12,374 nucleotides of DNA. Source: an uncultured Aliterella sp. Lineage in GTDB: Bacteria; Cyanobacteriota; Cyanobacteriia; Cyanobacteriales; Chroococcidiopsidaceae. Below the pieces are notes generated by a model that was not told where the DNA came from, made no database searches, and was given only the letters and a program-made list of their open reading frames with translations. Within the stretch, counting starts at the first letter, position 1, and every line of letters begins with the position of its first letter. The translations under genes were made by a program, and so were the position numbers. Below are positions 1-6,048 of this stretch, piece after piece. Location of the stretch: assembly GCA_905479905.1 (NCBI GenBank), contig CAJQOK010000357.1:1-12374 (forward strand). The letters run 5' to 3'.

Positions 1-58
1 TCTATTATTCCGTTGCTACTAATATCGATTTAAGCTGTACCCGCCCTCACCTAAGTTA

Positions 59-90
59 AAACTCCCCGTTTTTTTAGCAACGAGGAGTTT
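59..90 (-). terminator. Hairpin terminator after the DUF1517 gene
   Basis: On the minus strand, AAACTCCTCG (90-81) can pair with CGGGGAGTTT (68-59). This is a 10-bp stem with one T-G wobble and a 12-nt A-rich loop, followed by a short T-rich stretch (TTTTAAC). It begins 18 nt beyond the stop of the DUF1517 gene, where a Rho-independent terminator is expected. Read on the plus strand the stem holds equally well, so it could act in both directions. The T tract is short, so its strength is uncertain. Confidence 0.6.
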
Positions 91-107
91 CAACCTAGAG
101 GTTTAAA

Positions 108-1103
108 TTATACAAGTTTGAGGTCAGAATACTCAGCTAACAAGTCATCTGCTGTTAGAGTATCACCTTCAGCTTGAGGTGTCCAAAGCACTTCAATTGC
201 TAGTAAGCGATCGCTAGATAAGCCGCCCAAAACTCGCAGTGCTTGGCGCAAATCTTCAGCACTGTTAATTTGCGGCATTTCTAGGTTGCCCAAAGTTGCC
301 GCCAGCAGGGTAACAACAATATATTCTCCAGGCCCTTCACTAATTAGACGAGTTGGATTGTCTAAAGCTCCACCAACTTCCACTCCTGGCAAACTGTTAG
401 GAGTTGCGCCTTTTAGCTGGTTGTTGAAATTAGAAAGGGTTTCTTCGGTAAACTTGCTCCGTTCCGCTAACGACAAGCGATTAAACTGCGACTCCGCCGC
501 ACCTAATAGCGCTTTTTGGCTATTTCCTGCCGCGTAAGACCAGTATTCGGGGTGGCGCAATAGAGCTAGAGAGGTTTCTTGCAATACTTCGGCACGTCCT
601 TCAGGGGAGTTAGTATCGGCTGTTTCGGCGATGTGGTTAAGTTCTGCTTGCAACTGCCGAGCGTTAGCCAGCATACCTACTTGCAAGCGATTAATTGAAA
701 CACTGGGATTGCTACCATACTGAGCCTCGTCTTCGCCACCATTAGCACGCCTGAAGCTCTGCATCAAGAAATTAGCGATCGCCCCGACAACTAAAATTGT
801 AAACAGACCGCCGAAACCGCCACCAATTCCTAAGAAGGGAAAGACAAAGGGAAAGCCAAACCCACCGCCAAAGCCACCGCCGGGGTAGCCATAGCCATAC
901 CCACCACCGGGAGGAGCATAAGTACGGCTAGGAGAGGAGTAACTACGGCTAGGCGCTCTAAAAGAGCCACCACCAATCCGCCCCCCGCTACCACGAGCCG
1001 CTAAAGCTCCGTCAGCGTGTCCTAACGCCAAAGTAACGATTAGACCAAGTACAAATAAAGGTTTTAAAAGTGGTTTGATTGCCGAAAGCAGTTTGTTACG
1101 CAT
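108..1103 (-). CDS. DUF1517 domain membrane protein, Gly/Tyr-rich
   Basis: The protein has 331 aa from the chosen start. Seen: an N-terminal hydrophobic segment (about 12-30) ending in ALAA, which looks like a signal peptide or anchor; a Ser/Arg/Pro stretch (47-65); a Gly/Tyr/Phe-rich segment (66-99); a second membrane segment (about 97-114, LFTILVVGAIANFL); then a soluble region with RLQVGMLANAR and LLRHPEYW. This layout matches the DUF1517 family, found in cyanobacteria and plastid-bearing plants, whose biochemical role is not established. An in-frame ATG at 1142 adds 13 residues, but it has no ribosome site. The ATG at 1103 follows TTAGGA at 8-nt spacing and starts directly with a signal-like MRNKLL, so it is preferred. 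The family call is firm and the function is unknown. The gene is followed by a hairpin terminator and separated from thiS by about 210 bp. Confidence 0.87.
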   Translation of the reverse strand: MRNKLLSAIKPLLKPLFVLGLIVTLALGHADGALAARGSGGRIGGGSFRAPSRSYSSPSRTYAPPGGGYGYGYPGGGFGGGFGFPFVFPFLGIGGGFGGLFTILVVGAIANFLMQSFRRANGGEDEAQYGSNPSVSINRLQVGMLANARQLQAELNHIAETADTNSPEGRAEVLQETSLALLRHPEYWSYAAGNSQKALLGAAESQFNRLSLAERSKFTEETLSNFNNQLKGATPNSLPGVEVGGALDNPTRLISEGPGEYIVVTLLAATLGNLEMPQINSAEDLRQALRVLGGLSSDRLLAIEVLWTPQAEGDTLTADDLLAEYSDLKLV

Positions 1104-1197
1104 AACAGATTTCCTAAAAAACAGTTGGTTGGTAGTGGACATCTAGTTTTGGCTGCGATTTTTAGAGAATCTTTGCCAATCCACACCAGAACAGCAG

Positions 1198-1216
1198 AAA
1201 CTCTTTGATAGAGTTT
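1198..1216. terminator. Possible weak hairpin between thiS and the DUF1517 gene
   Basis: AAACTCT (1198-1204) and AGAGTTT (1210-1216) form a perfect 7-bp stem with a TTGAT loop. It lies about 100 bp beyond the thiS stop and upstream of the DUF1517 start. The T run follows the stem on the plus strand (GTTTTTACC), the wrong side for terminating thiS. On the minus strand only TTT closes the stem. It may separate the thiES transcript from the DUF1517 transcript, or it may be a leader structure of the latter. The rest of 1104-1316 shows no gene. Confidence 0.25.
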
Positions 1217-1316
1217 TTACCTTTCATTTAAGGCTACCTTTCTAATTTATCGTTTCTCATCCTTCTAGGGGATCGATCTTATTGAGAGATTTCCTATGGA
1301 GATAACCGAACAACCT

Positions 1317-1529
1317 TTACCCACCACCGACTATTGTGACAACTTCTAGGCGATCGCCTGCTTGAATTAAGGTATCTGTCCAGAACTGACGATGGAGGAT
1401 TTCGCCGTTGTACTCTACCGCCACCAGGCGCGGGTTAAATCCTAACTGGGCTAATACTTCCGGTAAGCTGGAACTTTCATTGCAGGTACGAGTTTCGCCA
1501 TTTACTTGCAGTGCGATCGCCTTAGACAT
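1317..1529 (-). CDS. thiS: Sulfur carrier protein ThiS
   Basis: This is a 70-aa ubiquitin-fold protein that carries sulfur as a C-terminal thiocarboxylate for assembly of the thiazole ring of thiamine by ThiG. Seen: the compact ThiS layout, starting with a strand containing LQVNGE, then LPEVLAQLGFNPRLVAVEYNGEIL, and RLEVVTIVGGG at the end. The terminal Gly-Gly is the functional hallmark, adenylated and then thiolated in the family. Length is normal. Its ATG lies inside the last codons of thiE (ATGTCTAA, 8-nt overlap, different frame) and no separate Shine-Dalgarno is visible, so translation is probably coupled to thiE. ThiG, ThiF and ThiO are not in the window. MoaD is the main alternative, but the short length and the thiE partner argue against it. 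Confidence 0.93.
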   Translation of the reverse strand: MSKAIALQVNGETRTCNESSSLPEVLAQLGFNPRLVAVEYNGEILHRQFWTDTLIQAGDRLEVVTIVGGG

Positions 1530-2610
1530 GATTATCTGAGTAGTCTGGGGCTAAACTTCGCATTGATGGACGGCGATTTAATTGCGCTAAAAAATACTGC
1601 ACTATTAACGTTGGTTGCTGGGCTTGAACCAAGCTCCGCACCACCGCCACTCTCTCGGCTCCGGCTCCAATTACATCATTAATATTGTTTACATTTACTC
1701 CCCCAATCGCAAACCAGGGAACTGTTGCATACTGAGCGGCGTAGCGCACGTAATCTAACCCGGAGGCGGCTTTACCTGGTTTTGTAGGTGTTTCGTAGAT
1801 GGGGCCCACACCGATATAATCAGCCCCTTGTTCGATGGCGTGCTGCATTTCTTCGGGATTCGTTGTGGAGCTACCGATAATTTTTTGCGCTCCTAGCAAC
1901 TCTCTAGCTACGCTAATCGGCGCGTCTTGCTGCCCTAGATGCACTCCATCGGCGTTTACAGCCATTGCCATATCTAGGCGATCATTGACTATAAATAACG
2001 CCCCGTATTGATGGCAAAGGTGGCAGAGTTTTTCGGCGGTGGCGTGGCGATCGCGATCGTCGGTGGTTTTGTCGCGGTACTGTACTAGAGTTAATCCACC
2101 TTGCAAAGCCGATTCGACAATATCAAATAGGCGATCGCTCGGTGACGTAACTAGATATAACTTCGATTCTGCAAGTATTTGTTGCCGCCCGTAGCCTAGC
2201 AACTGGCTTTCAAGAGTATAAACCCGATAGCGCATTTGCTTAAATGCGCCGCCCATTGTTGGATGATACAGCTTGCCGTATTCTTCTAACACCCTTAAAG
2301 CTTCTTGGGCGCGAGAAAAATTTACTTGCAATAATTGCTCGATACTATCGCGTTGTTCCTCTTGGGGGTGGGTTAATTCTGTCCCCGGATCTCCTGGTGT
2401 ATCTCGTGCTGCTCGCAGTTCGGGAGTATGCCAACTAGCTAATTCTTGACGTAATTGCTTACATTCATCAGTCAACTGGGCGCTATTGATACCAAAGCGA
2501 CACCATTCTTCAATAATTCTCAACCCTTCGCGGGCGCGATCTAGATTGGCATCCAAAATGCGACAAACCTTTGCCTGCACTTGTACTCCTTGGTTATGTC
2601 TGTTGACCAT
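1522..2610 (-). CDS. thiE: Thiamine phosphate synthase with N-terminal ThiD2 domain
   Basis: A 362-aa two-domain protein. Residues about 14-138 (ILDANLDRAREGLRIIEEW, WHTPELRAARDTPGDPGTE, QEALRVLEEYGKL) match the ThiD2-type domain, a family linked to phosphorylation of HMP-P. Residues about 150-345 are a TIM-barrel ThiE joining HMP-PP to thiazole phosphate: TLVQYRDK (174-181), FIVNDRLDMA (206-215), DGVHLGQQD (221-229), GADYIGVGPIYETPTK (262-277) and AIGG (301-304). All expected ThiE motifs are intact. Length equals that of other cyanobacterial ThiE fusions and exceeds stand-alone ThiE (about 210 aa). The ATG at 2610 is used because the N-terminus resembles cyanobacterial homologues as I recall them. 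A GTG at 2580 has a far better ribosome site (AAGGAG, 5-nt spacing) and could be the true start, giving 352 aa. A TTG directly precedes the ATG. Downstream it overlaps thiS. Confidence 0.92.
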   Translation of the reverse strand: MVNRHNQGVQVQAKVCRILDANLDRAREGLRIIEEWCRFGINSAQLTDECKQLRQELASWHTPELRAARDTPGDPGTELTHPQEEQRDSIEQLLQVNFSRAQEALRVLEEYGKLYHPTMGGAFKQMRYRVYTLESQLLGYGRQQILAESKLYLVTSPSDRLFDIVESALQGGLTLVQYRDKTTDDRDRHATAEKLCHLCHQYGALFIVNDRLDMAMAVNADGVHLGQQDAPISVARELLGAQKIIGSSTTNPEEMQHAIEQGADYIGVGPIYETPTKPGKAASGLDYVRYAAQYATVPWFAIGGVNVNNINDVIGAGAERVAVVRSLVQAQQPTLIVQYFLAQLNRRPSMRSLAPDYSDNHV

Positions 2611-2634
2611 CAAAACAAAAGCATTAGTTTTTTT

Positions 2635-2663
2635 ATCTTACCAGTCAATGTTACTGTTTCTAA
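2635..2663 (-). promoter_or_regulatory. Candidate promoter of thiE-thiS
   Basis: On the minus strand, TTAGAA (2663-2658), a 17-nt spacer and TAAGAT (2640-2635) form a sigma-70-like pair, each 4 of 6 to consensus. A TG sits one base before the -10 (TGGTAAGAT), the extended -10 arrangement. A start near 2628 would give a leader of about 18 nt to the ATG at 2610. The match is moderate and the region is AT-rich, so chance is possible. TGTTAC (2649-2654) and GTAACA (2667-2672) form a 6-bp inverted repeat with 12 nt between the arms, overlapping the -35. Confidence 0.3.
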
Positions 2664-2763
2664 GTTGTAACAAACCCTTGACAAATATTGATGGGATATT
2701 TTTACTACAGAAACTATATAAAAATCCTCAGATAAAGAGGAGAAATAACAACTTTTTTAGCCC

Positions 2764-2792
2764 TTGATCTTATTTAACATCGGCGGTATAAC
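2764..2792 (+). promoter_or_regulatory. Candidate promoter of the beta-helix gene
   Basis: TTGATC (2764-2769), exactly 17 nt, then TATAAC (2787-2792). The -35 matches 4 of 6 and the -10 matches 5 of 6 of the sigma-70 consensus. Transcription would start near 2799, leaving a 5' leader of about 134 nt that includes the inverted repeats at 2835-2904. This is the best promoter-like pair on the plus strand of this gap. It was found by eye and is not experimentally supported. Confidence 0.4.
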
Positions 2793-2834
2793 AAAACAAA
2801 TATAAAATAACTTGTCAGCTTCCAAATAGCCTAA

Positions 2835-2904
2835 AACAATCTACTTTCTATCGGTTTGAAACCAACAGCTTTAGATTGTTGTCATTAAACAATGCCACAA
2901 TTGT
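2835..2904 (+). repeat. Nested and alternating inverted repeats in leader
   Basis: AACAATCTA (2835-2843) and TAGATTGTT (2872-2880) are perfect 9-bp arms. Between them lies GGTTT-g-AAACC (2853-2863). The right arm can instead pair with AACAAT (2888-2893; 6 bp, 7-nt loop), and that segment can in turn pair with ATTGT (2900-2904; 5 bp, 6-nt loop). The last arm is part of the palindrome ACAATTGT (2897-2904). The elements sit 30-100 nt upstream of the ATG at 2933. There is no T run, so a terminator is not evident. A regulator site, an mRNA structure, or chance in AT-rich DNA are all possible. Confidence 0.4.
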
Positions 2905-2932
2905 AAATTTAAAAATTGATTAAAGGAGTAAT

Positions 2933-4669
2933 ATGAATTTCCTCTATCATCCCAGCCATTTTTTTAAAATCGTAAAAACTTGTAATTATTTAATTGCTCC
3001 GGCATTATGCTTGACTACTGCTACTGTATTGTGCAGTATCGATTTAAGCTTGGCTACACCGCTTAAAACTGTTGATTCGATTACTCAAGTACCTACCTCT
3101 ACAAATCAGCTATTTGTAAATCCCGCCGGAAATCCTACAGGTAATGGGAGCGAAGGTACGCCTTTTAAAACGATTACTCAAGCATTGCAAGTAGCTGGAG
3201 ATAATAGTGTAATTGTTTTGGCGACGGGTACTTATAGCGCCGAATCGGGGGAAACTTTTCCTTTGATTCTCAAAAGTGGGGTATCGATTCAAGGTAATTC
3301 CCCTTCAAAGGGACGCGATATTATTATCAACGGCGGCGGTGTTTATATGAGCCGTACCTTTGCTAGGCAAAATATTACAATGTTGGGGGCAAATAATGCC
3401 GTCGTTTCGGGAGTGACAATTACAAACAACAATCCGCGTGGTTATGGGTTGTGGATTGAATCGAGTAGCCCTACGGTAAGCGACAATACTTTTACGGGCA
3501 ATAAACACGATGGCATTTCTGTTACTGGTAATAGTGCGCCCAAAATTCGCAACAATTATTTTTACCTTAATGACGCTAATGGGATGACAATTTACGGCAC
3601 ATCAGCGCCAGAAATTCAAGAAAATGTTTTTGAAAAAACTGGATATGGAATTAATATTGCCCAAAAAGCAGCGCCAATCATTACAAATAATCGCATAATT
3701 CAAAATCGCTCTGGAATTATCACCCAAGCGAATGCACACCCGGTATTGCGCGGTAATATTATTGAAGGAAATACCGAAGATGGGTTAGTGGCAATTTCTA
3801 CTAGCCAGCCAGATTTAGGCACAAAAGCTGAACCTGGAAAAAATGTATTTCGTCAAAACGGACGTTTTGATATTAATAGCAGCGCTTCAAAGCAGCTATT
3901 GGTAGCTTTTGGCAATCAACTAGAGGGCGATCGCATTAGCGGTAATTTAGACTTGAGCGGCACAATAAACCCAACTCAACCCCAAATTGCCCAAAATGTT
4001 CCCAGCGTTAGCAATCAGCCCCTTAGACCTGTAGTAGCGCCCCTAGGGAGGACAACTCTATTACCGCCTTTGGGAGTTAGACAGCTACCTACAACCCCAA
4101 GAGTGCCAATCCCTTCTACTAGCATTGAAATTATCGTACCGCCACCAGAAAAACTTAGCCCCGTCCCAGTTGTTGAAGTTACAACAAGGGTTGCTCAAGG
4201 TAGCGATCTTGCTAGTGTTCCCCAAATTGATATTCCCCCACCCCCCATTGTCTCAGACCAAATTAACCCACCAGCAACGATAGACAACAATCTACCTGTA
4301 TTGCAATCTGCCCAAATTATCGAAGCAGACCTGTTACCCGTACCTGGGGGCAATATTCCCGTTGGTGATAGTCGTAAATTGCCTAAAGTACCTGTGGTAC
4401 AAAATACTAACGTTGCTATTGATGGTAGTCCGCCCTTACCGCCAACTCAAGCAACAAGCCTAGGTTTGCGTTATCGGGTAGTAGTAGCCGCCGATAGCAA
4501 AAGCCAACAAGACCAAGTGCGAACCCTTGTGCCGGGAGCCTTTAGAACTTTTAATAATGGTAAAGTGTTGATGCAAGTGGGAGCTTTTGGCGATCGCACC
4601 AAGGCTGTAGAAATGCAGCAATATCTAAGTAGTCAAGGGGTAACTGGCACTATTGAACAACTAAATTGA
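2933..4669 (+). CDS. Exported DUF1565 beta-helix protein with C-terminal SPOR-like domain
   Basis: A 578-aa protein, start set by AAAGGAG four nt before the ATG. Seen in order: a hydrophobic export signal (about 18-41, ending SLA-TP); a DUF1565 opening with LFVNPAGNPTGNGSEGTPFK (60-79) and TITQAL; a right-handed beta-helix region (about 90-345) with five or six coils of 22-23 residues, each carrying N-x-F/I...G-I...S/A-x-P-x-I; a Pro/Val/Ile-rich linker of about 160 residues (350-509); and a final 69 residues with YRVVVA...GKVLMQVGAFGDRTKA, which resembles a SPOR fold. DUF1565 proteins are usually surface or periplasmic and resemble pectate-lyase folds. No catalytic residues could be assigned, so it may bind rather than cut polysaccharide. 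SPOR domains bind denuded septal peptidoglycan in other bacteria. Together these suggest a cell-wall-anchored envelope protein (inference). It converges on the GT4 gene with a 36-bp gap. Confidence 0.88.
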   Translation: MNFLYHPSHFFKIVKTCNYLIAPALCLTTATVLCSIDLSLATPLKTVDSITQVPTSTNQLFVNPAGNPTGNGSEGTPFKTITQALQVAGDNSVIVLATGTYSAESGETFPLILKSGVSIQGNSPSKGRDIIINGGGVYMSRTFARQNITMLGANNAVVSGVTITNNNPRGYGLWIESSSPTVSDNTFTGNKHDGISVTGNSAPKIRNNYFYLNDANGMTIYGTSAPEIQENVFEKTGYGINIAQKAAPIITNNRIIQNRSGIITQANAHPVLRGNIIEGNTEDGLVAISTSQPDLGTKAEPGKNVFRQNGRFDINSSASKQLLVAFGNQLEGDRISGNLDLSGTINPTQPQIAQNVPSVSNQPLRPVVAPLGRTTLLPPLGVRQLPTTPRVPIPSTSIEIIVPPPEKLSPVPVVEVTTRVAQGSDLASVPQIDIPPPPIVSDQINPPATIDNNLPVLQSAQIIEADLLPVPGGNIPVGDSRKLPKVPVVQNTNVAIDGSPPLPPTQATSLGLRYRVVVAADSKSQQDQVRTLVPGAFRTFNNGKVLMQVGAFGDRTKAVEMQQYLSSQGVTGTIEQLN

Positions 4670-4705
4670 CCAACTAATCGCCTTTTTGCGAAATTTGGGT
4701 GCATC

Positions 4706-5893
4706 TTACCAAGCAGTTTGTGACTTTTCTTGTAATACGCGATCGTAAACCCTTACTGTTTGCTGTGCTAAGTCTTGCCATTGAAAGCGCTGCGTTAAGT
4801 CTTGGTAAGCATTGTCTACTAACCATTGTTTATAACCAGGGTTTTTTAATACTTCCAAAATTCCCCAAGCTAAAGAATCAGCATTGCCTGTATAAGTGAC
4901 AATCCCTGTCTTTGTATGTTGTACAACTTCCGGTAAACCTCCCGTATCGGAAACTACAACAGGGACACGGGCGGCAAAACTTTCTAAAGCTACAATCCCA
5001 AAGGGTTCATACAAACTAGGAAAAACCGCGCAATCTGCTACAGTTTGAAATTTGTCTAAAGTTTCGTCAGACATGAAACCCGTAAAATAAAAATTGTCCC
5101 AAACTCCTAAATCCCAAGCTTGGCGTTTTAAATTGTCAGTGTTACCGCCACCAATAATTACAAATTTGACATCACCGCCCATTGCGGCGGCAACTTTGGG
5201 AGCAGCATTGATTAATACCGCAACACCTTTTTCATGGGTCATCCGCCCTACATAGTAGACAATAGTTTCGCGATCGCTTGCATAGTTCCGGCGGAAATTC
5301 CAGAAGTCAAAATCTGTTTGATGCTGTTTTTTTTCGGCTCTAATCCCGTTATAAATCACATCTACTTTATCCCAAGAACTATGTAGCGCTCTTGCTACTT
5401 CACGGCGCATATATTCTGTACAGACAACTACCCGCCAAGCATTGTAAGCAAGTAGCCTTTCTTTGCCACAAATGTAGTAATGCTCCGCGTTGTAAAGCCC
5501 ATTGTATCGCCCAAATTCAGTAGCGTGAATAGTGGCAATTAGTGGGACTTTAAAGTTGTGCTTGAGAGAAATTGCCGCGTCTCCTACTAGCCAATCATGA
5601 GCATGAATTAAATCAAAACCACCTTCTTCCAACATCAATTTAGCGCCATGATTACCCATGCTGTCGTTTAAATTGACTATCCAATGGAAAAAGTCATTAC
5701 TTGCAGCAACGCCAACGCGATGTACTTTTACCCCGTCTACTAATTCGTACCTGGGTGCTGCGCCAAACTCTACAGTAATTAAGTGGACTTCATGCCCTAA
5801 GTTGACAATTTCTGGATACAATTCTGCTACATGGCGAGCAATTCCGCCTACAATTCGCGGTGGAAACTCCCACGTCAGTACCAAAATCTTCAT
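4706..5893 (-). CDS. Family 4 glycosyltransferase (glycogen synthase-like)
   Basis: A 395-aa retaining GT-B glycosyltransferase. The N-terminal domain has MKILVLTWEFPPRIVGGIAR (1-20, the acceptor-side glycine loop), DLIHAHDW (94-101) and TIHATEFGR (121-129). The C-terminal donor domain has YYVGRMTHEKG (213-223, with R217 and K222), VIIGGG (245-250), the SLYEPFGIVALES block (293-305) with the E-x7-E pair E296/E304, and SDTGGLPEVV (315-324). These are standard GT4 nucleotide-sugar binding residues and all are intact. The WEFPPRxxGG start resembles starch/glycogen synthase-like GT4 members. The acceptor and sugar cannot be read from sequence. The ATG at 5893 has only a weak AGG about 11 nt upstream. 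It shares a strand with the DUF2079 gene, but 155 bp with a heptamer array separate them, so co-transcription is uncertain. No clear terminator lies in the short gap to the convergent beta-helix gene. Confidence 0.92.
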   Translation of the reverse strand: MKILVLTWEFPPRIVGGIARHVAELYPEIVNLGHEVHLITVEFGAAPRYELVDGVKVHRVGVAASNDFFHWIVNLNDSMGNHGAKLMLEEGGFDLIHAHDWLVGDAAISLKHNFKVPLIATIHATEFGRYNGLYNAEHYYICGKERLLAYNAWRVVVCTEYMRREVARALHSSWDKVDVIYNGIRAEKKQHQTDFDFWNFRRNYASDRETIVYYVGRMTHEKGVAVLINAAPKVAAAMGGDVKFVIIGGGNTDNLKRQAWDLGVWDNFYFTGFMSDETLDKFQTVADCAVFPSLYEPFGIVALESFAARVPVVVSDTGGLPEVVQHTKTGIVTYTGNADSLAWGILEVLKNPGYKQWLVDNAYQDLTQRFQWQDLAQQTVRVYDRVLQEKSQTAW

Positions 5894-5935
5894 CGACCAT
5901 AAACCTGCAAATATTTCTAAATATATATTGATTTG

Positions 5936-6040
5936 GGGTAATGGGTAATGGGTAATTGGTAATTGGTAATTGGTAATTGGTGATTGGTAATGGGTAATTG
6001 GTAATTGGTAATTGGTAATGGGTAATTGGTAATTGGTAAT
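5936..6040. repeat. Heptamer tandem array, 15 units of KGGTAAT
   Basis: Fifteen exactly contiguous 7-nt units without any insertion or deletion. Units are either GGGTAAT or TGGTAAT, apart from one TGGTGAT (5978-5984). The order of the first base is GGG TTTTT GTTT GTT, so the last seven units look like a 28-nt motif repeated once and cut short. The complement is ATTACCA/ATTACCC. It starts 42 bp upstream of the GT4 start and ends 8 bp beyond the DUF2079 stop. Short tandem heptamers are known repeats in cyanobacterial intergenic DNA. Perfect phasing points to recent slippage expansion. Confidence 0.95.
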
Positions 6041-6048
6041 CTAAAAGA

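Larger units (their letters stand above)
2611..2932. other. Divergent intergenic region (thiE / beta-helix gene)
   Basis: This 322-bp AT-rich stretch lies between two divergent starts. It contains a candidate minus-strand promoter near thiE (2635-2663), a candidate plus-strand promoter (2764-2792), and a leader of about 130 nt with several short inverted repeats before a good ribosome site (AAAGGAG, 2922-2928). I looked for the TPP riboswitch core on the thiE side (CUGAGA and the ACCUGAU-type segment) and did not find it. No convincing small ORF or tRNA is present. Confidence 0.7.

Noticed and set aside
22..35. TATCGATTTAAGCT shared with the signal-peptide region near 3040
   Set aside because: A single 14-base match with unrelated flanks; no sign of a repeat family or duplication.
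2486..2767. Plus-strand ORF opposite the thiE start and promoter region
   Set aside because: It is mostly antisense to thiE, has no family resemblance and no credible ribosome site.
4670..4705. Terminator in the convergent gap between the beta-helix and GT4 genes
   Set aside because: Only a 3-bp CGC/GCG stem around a T-rich loop is visible, too weak to call.
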